From assembly GCA_963741305.1 (NCBI GenBank), contig CAVUHL010000003.1, positions 7,564,001-7,628,000 on the forward strand: DNA of 64,000 nt. The letters run 5' to 3'. The number at the start of each line of letters is the position of its first letter. Position 1 is the first letter of the stretch. The translations under genes were made by a program, and so were the position numbers. The notes under the pieces are model-generated. The model was not told where the DNA came from. It was given only the letters and a program-made list of their open reading frames with translations, and did no database searches. Of this stretch, positions 59,514-64,000 are shown one piece after another. This DNA comes from DATMER01 sp963741305 (GTDB lineage Bacteria > Acidobacteriota > Thermoanaerobaculia > Multivoradales > UBA5704).

Positions 59514-60166
59514 GAGCCCCGGCCGGGCCTTCGGGTAGGATCTACGCGATCGCCGATGTCGAGGCCCTGCACCCGGCTCCGCTCCCCGCGGCAGTCCGCG
59601 ACATGGCGGAGGCCGGCATCCGGTGGATCCAGGTGCGGGCGAAGCAGCTCTCCGGCAGCGAGCTTTTCCGGCAGATGGAGCTCTGCTGCCGGGCCCTCGA
59701 AGGGAGCGGCGTCCGGCTGTGGGTGGATGACCGGGCCGACGTCGCGGCCCTCTTTCCCCCGGCCGAGGTAGCCGGCCTGCACGTCGGGCAGAGAGACCTG
59801 CCCCCCGCAGCCGCCCGGCGGGTGGTAGGCGATGAAATGTGGATCGGTCTTTCCACACATGATGAGCAGCAGCTCCTCGCCGCGGACGCCGATCCCGAGG
59901 TGGACGTGATCGCGGTCGGGCCGGTCTTCCCCACGACGGGCAAGGCGAGCCCGGGCCCGCCGGACCCGGTACTGGGGTTGGATTTCCTGCGCCGGGCGCG
60001 AAAGTTGACCGCCAAGCCGCTGGTGGCGATCGGCGGGATCAATGCGGGCAACCTGGCCCAGGTTCTCGCCTCCGGGGCTGATACCGCTGCCGTGATCGGA
60101 GCGGTCTGCCGCGGAGATGTAAGGGCCAACGCCCTGAGGTTGATCGCGCAGTGCGGGTCTACCTGA
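59510..60166 (+). CDS. thiE: Thiamine-phosphate synthase
   Basis: 218 residues from ATG 59510. TIM-barrel enzyme joining the HMP and thiazole moieties. RIYAIADVEALHPAPLPAAV, IRWIQVRAKQLSGSELFR, LWVDDRADVAALFP, VAGLHVGQRDLPPAAARRVV, VIAVGPVFPTTGKASPGPPD and PLVAIGGINAGNLAQVLASG match the family. Odd placement between accC and aroK, but with ATGA and 16-nt overlaps. Confidence 0.9.
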
Positions 60167-60654
60167 CCGGCTTCATGGGGTCAGGCAAGACCGCAGCAGG
60201 ACGGAAGCTTGCCGAGCGCCTCGGGGTGCCGTTCATCGACCTCGACTCGGAGATCGAGCTGCGGGAGGGGATGACGGTGCGGGAGATCTTCGAGCGCTTC
60301 GGCGAGCCGGCGTTCCGCGGCCTGGAGCAGGAGGCGCTCCGGGCGACCGGAGAGCTGCCGGACGTGGTGGTGGCGACCGGGGGAGGCACGGTGACGTTCG
60401 AGGCGAACACCCGCTGGATCCGGGCCAACGGCGTCTCGGTCTGGCTGAACCCGCCGTTCGGCACGATCGTCTCCCGGATCGGATCGCTGGGCAAGCAGGA
60501 CCGGCCGCTCTTCCGGGACGAGGTCCAGGCCCTGGCCCTCTACCGCGAGCGGCTGCCGGCCTACCGGCGGGCGGACCTGACGATCGAGGTGGGGCCGGAG
60601 GAGCAGCCGGAGGAGATCGCGGCGAGGATCGACTTTCTTCTGAAGCGGTATTGA
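60151..60654 (+). CDS. aroK: Shikimate kinase
   Basis: 167 residues from GTG 60151 (MRVYLTGFMGSGKTAAGRKL). Phosphorylates shikimate in aromatic amino-acid synthesis. Walker A GFMGSGKT, substrate Asp in FIDLDSEIE, Arg in FRGLEQEALR, the VVATGGGTV loop and the LID Arg in QDRPLF are present. It overlaps thiE by 16 nt. Confidence 0.95.
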   Translation: MRVYLTGFMGSGKTAAGRKLAERLGVPFIDLDSEIELREGMTVREIFERFGEPAFRGLEQEALRATGELPDVVVATGGGTVTFEANTRWIRANGVSVWLNPPFGTIVSRIGSLGKQDRPLFRDEVQALALYRERLPAYRRADLTIEVGPEEQPEEIAARIDFLLKRY

Positions 60655-60669
60655 ATTGATTGGGGGAGG

Positions 60670-61416
60670 ATGTTGCGTTACCTGATCCTGTCCGACATGC
60701 ACGCCAACTGGGACGCCTTCGAGGTCGTCCTGCGGCGGGCCCGGCGCAAGCGGTTCGACGCGGTGCTGGTGCTGGGGGACCTGGTCGGCTACGGCGGCGC
60801 GCCGAACCAGGTGGTGGAGGCCGTGCGCGAGCTGGGCCCCCGTCTGCATACGGTCCGGGGCAACCACGACAAGGTCGTGACGGGGATCGACAGCGGCTCC
60901 AACTTCAACCAGACCGCGCTGACCGCGGCGCAGTGGACGACCACCCGCCTCACCCCCGCCAACCTGCGCTACGTCCGCGACCTGCCCCGGGGGCCGATCC
61001 GGATCGAGGAGAGCGTGGCGATCTGCCATGGCTCGCCGCTCGACGAGGACACCTATGTGTTTTCCGACGTGGACGCCTGGGAGATCTTTTCCTCGTTCTC
61101 CATGCCGGTGACCTTCTTCGGCCACACGCACATCCCGTCGGTCTTCTCGCTGGAGGGGAGGGCGCTCGGGGTGAGGGCGCTGCGCGGCAGTGGGGGCACG
61201 CTGCATCTGCACCCGGAGGGCCGTTACCTGGTCAACCCGGGCTCCATCGGTCAGCCAAGGGACCGCGACCCCCGGGCCTCGTACATGACCTACGACAGCG
61301 AGCGCCGGATCGTCCGCTGGTACCGGATCGACTACCCGATCGCCGAAGCCCAGCGGCGAATCCGCAAGGCGGGGCTGCCGGGGTCGTTGGCCGACCGGTT
61401 GGCGCTCGGCGCCTGA
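60670..61416 (+). CDS. Calcineurin-like metallophosphoesterase (YfcE/diadenosine type)
   Basis: 248 residues from ATG 60670. It has the dinuclear metal motifs LILSDMHANWDAFE, VLVLGDLVGYGGAPN, TVRGNHDKVV, AICHGSPLD and TFFGHTHIPSVF, followed by LVNPGSIGQPRDRDPRASYM. Length fits the DUF4269/YfcE-like family of small phosphodiesterases; the substrate is unknown. Confidence 0.88.
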   Translation: MLRYLILSDMHANWDAFEVVLRRARRKRFDAVLVLGDLVGYGGAPNQVVEAVRELGPRLHTVRGNHDKVVTGIDSGSNFNQTALTAAQWTTTRLTPANLRYVRDLPRGPIRIEESVAICHGSPLDEDTYVFSDVDAWEIFSSFSMPVTFFGHTHIPSVFSLEGRALGVRALRGSGGTLHLHPEGRYLVNPGSIGQPRDRDPRASYMTYDSERRIVRWYRIDYPIAEAQRRIRKAGLPGSLADRLALGA

Positions 61417-61574
61417 ACCCTCACCCCCTAGCCCCCTCTCCCACACGCACTCACACCCGCCCGGGAGAGGGGGAACCGGATCGGAATCGGACCTTCTGCT
61501 TTGCTTTTGGGCGGGGGCGCCCCTCTCCCGGGCGGGTGTGAGTGCGTGTGGGAGAGGGGACGGGGGTGAGGGTT
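61416..61574. repeat. Large GC-rich inverted repeat between convergent genes
   Basis: Left arm 61416-61474, right arm 61519-61574. They match almost perfectly through CCCTCACCCCC, CCCCTCTCCCACACGCACTC and ACACCCGCCCGGGAGAGGGG. The ends enter the phosphoesterase stop and the ccmF stop. It is related to the G/C-tract family at 2309 and 26811, and would form a very stable cruciform or terminator. Confidence 0.85.
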
Positions 61575-63810
61575 ACTCCGCCATCGAAGCCAGCACCGCC
61601 TCCCGCTTCCTCACCTGCCGGAGGCGGTTGAACGTGGCCACGGCGCCGCCGAGCAGCACGATGTAGAGGCCGTACCAGACGAGCTGGATCAGCGGCTTGC
61701 GGGTAACGTCGATCGACAGCTTCGCCGGGTTCGAGACCCCGCTAACCTGGAACTGCACCGTTCCGTCGGAGGGGTTGAGGCCGGAGACGAAGATCGAGCC
61801 GCCGCCGGGCAGCGCCACGGGCGGGGTCTCCACCGCGCCGTTCGCCTGGTTCAAACGGTAGACCGTCCTCACCGTGACCGGCTTGCCGTTCTGAGTCACC
61901 TCGACCATGGCGCCGACCGTGGCCGTCCCGCCCGCGGCCATCTGTGCCTGTTCGTCCGGCTGGACGTCGAAGCCCAGGAAGCGCACGTCCATGCCGCCGA
62001 TCCGGCCGCTCTCCCCCCGGGCGAGTTGCACTTGCAGCTGGCCGGGGTCGAAGTCGATGGGCGACACGTACAGGTCCTGGAACGGCGTGCTCCGGATGTC
62101 CGGGTTCGCCATCACCTGCCGGGTGCGGTCGTTCACGAACAGCTTCGGATAGACGAAGAAGGGATCACGGCCGGGCTGCGCCACCTCGATCTCCATCTTC
62201 TCCTTCTCACGCCCTTGCCGGGGGATATAGCGGGTGAAGGTGAGAGTCGTGTCGCCCAGCTTCTTGGGCGTGCCCATCTGCAATGTGATCTTGGTGCTCT
62301 CGTCGTAGGCCGACGAAGCCAGGAAGCCCAGCAGGATCACCCCGACTCCCACGTGCGCGAGGTAGCCGCCGGCCGCCGCGACCCCCACGGTACGCGCGCG
62401 GGTCACGGTCTTGTGGAGGTTCGTGGCCAGGGCCAGCGAGGACAGGAACACGAAGAGCAGGTGGAAGGGATCCTGGACCTGCCAGGCGGCCGCTGCCACC
62501 GACACCGCCAGGGCGAAGAGCCCCGGCACGATCAGCTTGCGCAGCATCGCCTTGGGCTCGTCGCCGCGCCAGGTCAGGTACGGGACCAGGGCCAGCAGCA
62601 GGGCGATCAGCAGGGCGATCGGCAGGTTCACCTTGTTGTACCAGGTCGGGCCGACCTGGGCCGGGTTCTCCATGAACCAGCGGGTGATGAGCGGCGCGGA
62701 CGTGCCGAAGGTGATCACCACCGCGCAGACCAGCACCGTGATCGTCGACAGCACCATGAACGTGCCGCGGGAGAGGAACGGGTCCTCGTTCGGCTTCGTC
62801 GGGACATGGCGCAGGCGGGTGGCCAGCAGCCAGACCGAGAGGGCGAAGAAGCTGCCCATCAGCGCGATCAGCCAGCCCGAAATGCCGAGGTCCACGAAGC
62901 TGTGCACCGAGAAGTCGGCGAGCACGCCCGAGCGGGTCAGGAAGGTGCCGTAGAGCACCGACAGGTAGACCAGCGCAGCCAGCACGTAGTTGGCCCGGCG
63001 GTAGCGCCCCTTGGTGCGCTCCATGTGCAGGCCGTGGATCAGCACCGTGCCGAAGAGCCAGGGGATCAGCGAGGCGTTCTCGACCGGGTCCCAGCCCCAG
63101 TAGCCGCCCCAGCCAAGGGTCTTGTAAGCCCAGTAGCCGCCCATCAGGATGGCGCAGCCCAGCACCAGGAAGCCGCCCAGCGCCCAGGGGTAGGCGCGCG
63201 CCGCCCAGTCGTCGTAGTCCTTGCGCCAGAGCGACGCCATGGCAAAGGCGAACGGGATCGCGGCCGCCGCGTAGCCCACGAACATGATCGGCGGATGGAT
63301 GACCATCCAGTCGTCCTGGAGGAGCGGGTTGAGGCCTTGGCCGTCCAGCGGCGTCCCCTTCAGCATGACGAAGGGGTTCTCCCGTACCAGAATGAAGAGC
63401 AGCCCCATCAGCGTCAGGGTGTAGACACCCATGATCGCCGGCTCGTTGCGGCCGGCGGTCTTGCGCACCAGAACGCCGATCAGCGTGCCCCAGAGCAGCC
63501 AGATCAGGAAGCTTCCTTTCTGGCCCGCCCAGAACGCGGCGAACTGGTAGTGCATCGGCAGGTCCATCCCCGAGTACTGGTGGACGTACTCGACGCGGAA
63601 GTCCCGCATCATCAGCAGCAACCCCAGGATCAGCGAGGCGAGGGTGATCGCCACGGCGAAGAAGTCGTACGACCGCCGGGCAAAGCGCAGGGAACTGTTG
63701 TCCCCACCCAGGACTCCGACGTAGCCGAAGATGGTCGACAGGGCGAAGAGCAGCGCGGCCCAGAGGGCGACGGCTCCGGGCAGGTAGAGCGTGGACAGGT
63801 AATCCAACAT
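61573..63810 (-). CDS. ccmF: Cytochrome c-type biogenesis protein CcmF
   Basis: 745 residues from ATG 63810 (MLDYLSTLYLPGAVALWAAL). Haem lyase component of system I. Many membrane helices; the haem WWD motif is in GWGGYWGWDPVENASLIPW, with GQKGSFLIWLLWGTLIGV and HPPIMFVGYAAAAIPFAFAM. A large C-terminal periplasmic domain (TTLTFTRYIPRQGREKEKME) is followed by a last helix. It follows ccmE on the minus strand, 3 nt apart. Confidence 0.95.
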   Translation of the reverse strand: MLDYLSTLYLPGAVALWAALLFALSTIFGYVGVLGGDNSSLRFARRSYDFFAVAITLASLILGLLLMMRDFRVEYVHQYSGMDLPMHYQFAAFWAGQKGSFLIWLLWGTLIGVLVRKTAGRNEPAIMGVYTLTLMGLLFILVRENPFVMLKGTPLDGQGLNPLLQDDWMVIHPPIMFVGYAAAAIPFAFAMASLWRKDYDDWAARAYPWALGGFLVLGCAILMGGYWAYKTLGWGGYWGWDPVENASLIPWLFGTVLIHGLHMERTKGRYRRANYVLAALVYLSVLYGTFLTRSGVLADFSVHSFVDLGISGWLIALMGSFFALSVWLLATRLRHVPTKPNEDPFLSRGTFMVLSTITVLVCAVVITFGTSAPLITRWFMENPAQVGPTWYNKVNLPIALLIALLLALVPYLTWRGDEPKAMLRKLIVPGLFALAVSVAAAAWQVQDPFHLLFVFLSSLALATNLHKTVTRARTVGVAAAGGYLAHVGVGVILLGFLASSAYDESTKITLQMGTPKKLGDTTLTFTRYIPRQGREKEKMEIEVAQPGRDPFFVYPKLFVNDRTRQVMANPDIRSTPFQDLYVSPIDFDPGQLQVQLARGESGRIGGMDVRFLGFDVQPDEQAQMAAGGTATVGAMVEVTQNGKPVTVRTVYRLNQANGAVETPPVALPGGGSIFVSGLNPSDGTVQFQVSGVSNPAKLSIDVTRKPLIQLVWYGLYIVLLGGAVATFNRLRQVRKREAVLASMAE

Positions 63811-63813
63811 GAC

Positions 63814-64000
63814 TTAGCTGTACTCCTTGACCTCAGCGCCCTGGTACTTGCTGGGGCACTTCACCAGCAGCTTGTTCGCCTCGAACTCCCTGGCGCCCTC
63901 GTCGAACTGGCCGATGGCCACGATGCTGATGGCGTCCTCGAAGTTGGCCGGCTTCAGGCCCTTGTAGCGCACCCGCATGGTTTCCTTGGTCGCGGGGTCC
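63814..64000 (-). CDS. ccmE: Cytochrome c maturation protein CcmE, C-terminal part
   Basis: 61 residues before the stop at 63814; the 5' part runs out of the window. Haem chaperone beta-barrel end: VRYKGLKPANFEDAISIVAI, GQFDEGAREFEANKLLVKCP and SKYQGAEVKEYS, with the LLVKCPSKY ending of Acidobacteria-type CcmE. The haem-binding His lies upstream and cannot be seen. Confidence 0.85.
   Translation of the reverse strand, partial: DPATKETMRVRYKGLKPANFEDAISIVAIGQFDEGAREFEANKLLVKCPSKYQGAEVKEYS

Overview
The window is about 64 kb of GC-rich bacterial chromosome. The best guess for the source is Acidobacteriota, probably Thermoanaerobaculia-like. This is inferred from gene content and not proven by any marker in view. 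The supporting content is a TonB-dependent receptor with an N-terminal carboxypeptidase-regulatory-like domain, a pilMNOPQ cluster followed by lipoproteins, XRE-HTH proteins fused to TPR-like helices, an Acidobacteria-style CcmE/CcmF pair, and a secD-secF-(p)ppGpp synthetase neighbourhood. Gram-negative envelope genes (LolA, PilQ secretin, TonB receptor) show an outer membrane. No rRNA, tRNA or CRISPR was found.

Layout. 1-6.4 kb is accessory: two XRE-TPR regulators, a degenerate tandem XRE pair, a small HTH gene with a strong terminator, a pterin-dehydratase-like protein without its catalytic histidines, a 28-residue ORF with an excellent ribosome binding site, and orphan genes. 6.15-8.38 kb holds an argR-family gene cut in two by an intact IS1380-family element with 15-bp inverted repeats and a CTAA target duplication; removing the element restores the frame. 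An IS110-family element follows. 10.3-16.6 kb is a compact minus-strand lysine/diaminopimelate operon (DUF6883-DUF4926-dapE-asd-lysC-dapB-dapA-dapD), almost every junction overlapping. 17-30 kb carries housekeeping and envelope genes (STAS protein, S41 protease, ABC-F, M19-like protein, fabI, mannose-1-phosphate guanylyltransferase, trmB, ABC exporter half, TIGR01777, SRPBCC). 30-38 kb has the TonB receptor, HD hydrolase, LON-domain protein, CDF transporter, folK and a FYDLN zinc-ribbon protein. 38-46 kb has lolA, tgt-yajC-secD-secF, rel and rpmB. 46-56 kb has the type IV pilus assembly cluster and secreted Ig/IPT lipoproteins. 56-61.4 kb runs TPR-roadblock-accB-accC-thiE-aroK-phosphoesterase. 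The end has ccmF and the 3' part of ccmE.

The most unusual observation is a set of six intergenic arrays of degenerate repeats with a period of 20 or 21 bp (two DNA helical turns). Each locus has its own unrelated unit sequence, but all share the same spacing and a small palindromic core. Two arrays hold a perfect register (12 units of exactly 21 bp ending at the dapD stop codon; 18 units of exactly 20 bp starting just after a stop codon) although the units themselves have diverged strongly. These are not CRISPRs and match no element type known to the annotator. Two further dispersed families are present: a MITE-like palindrome in two copies, and GC-rich G/C-tract repeats.
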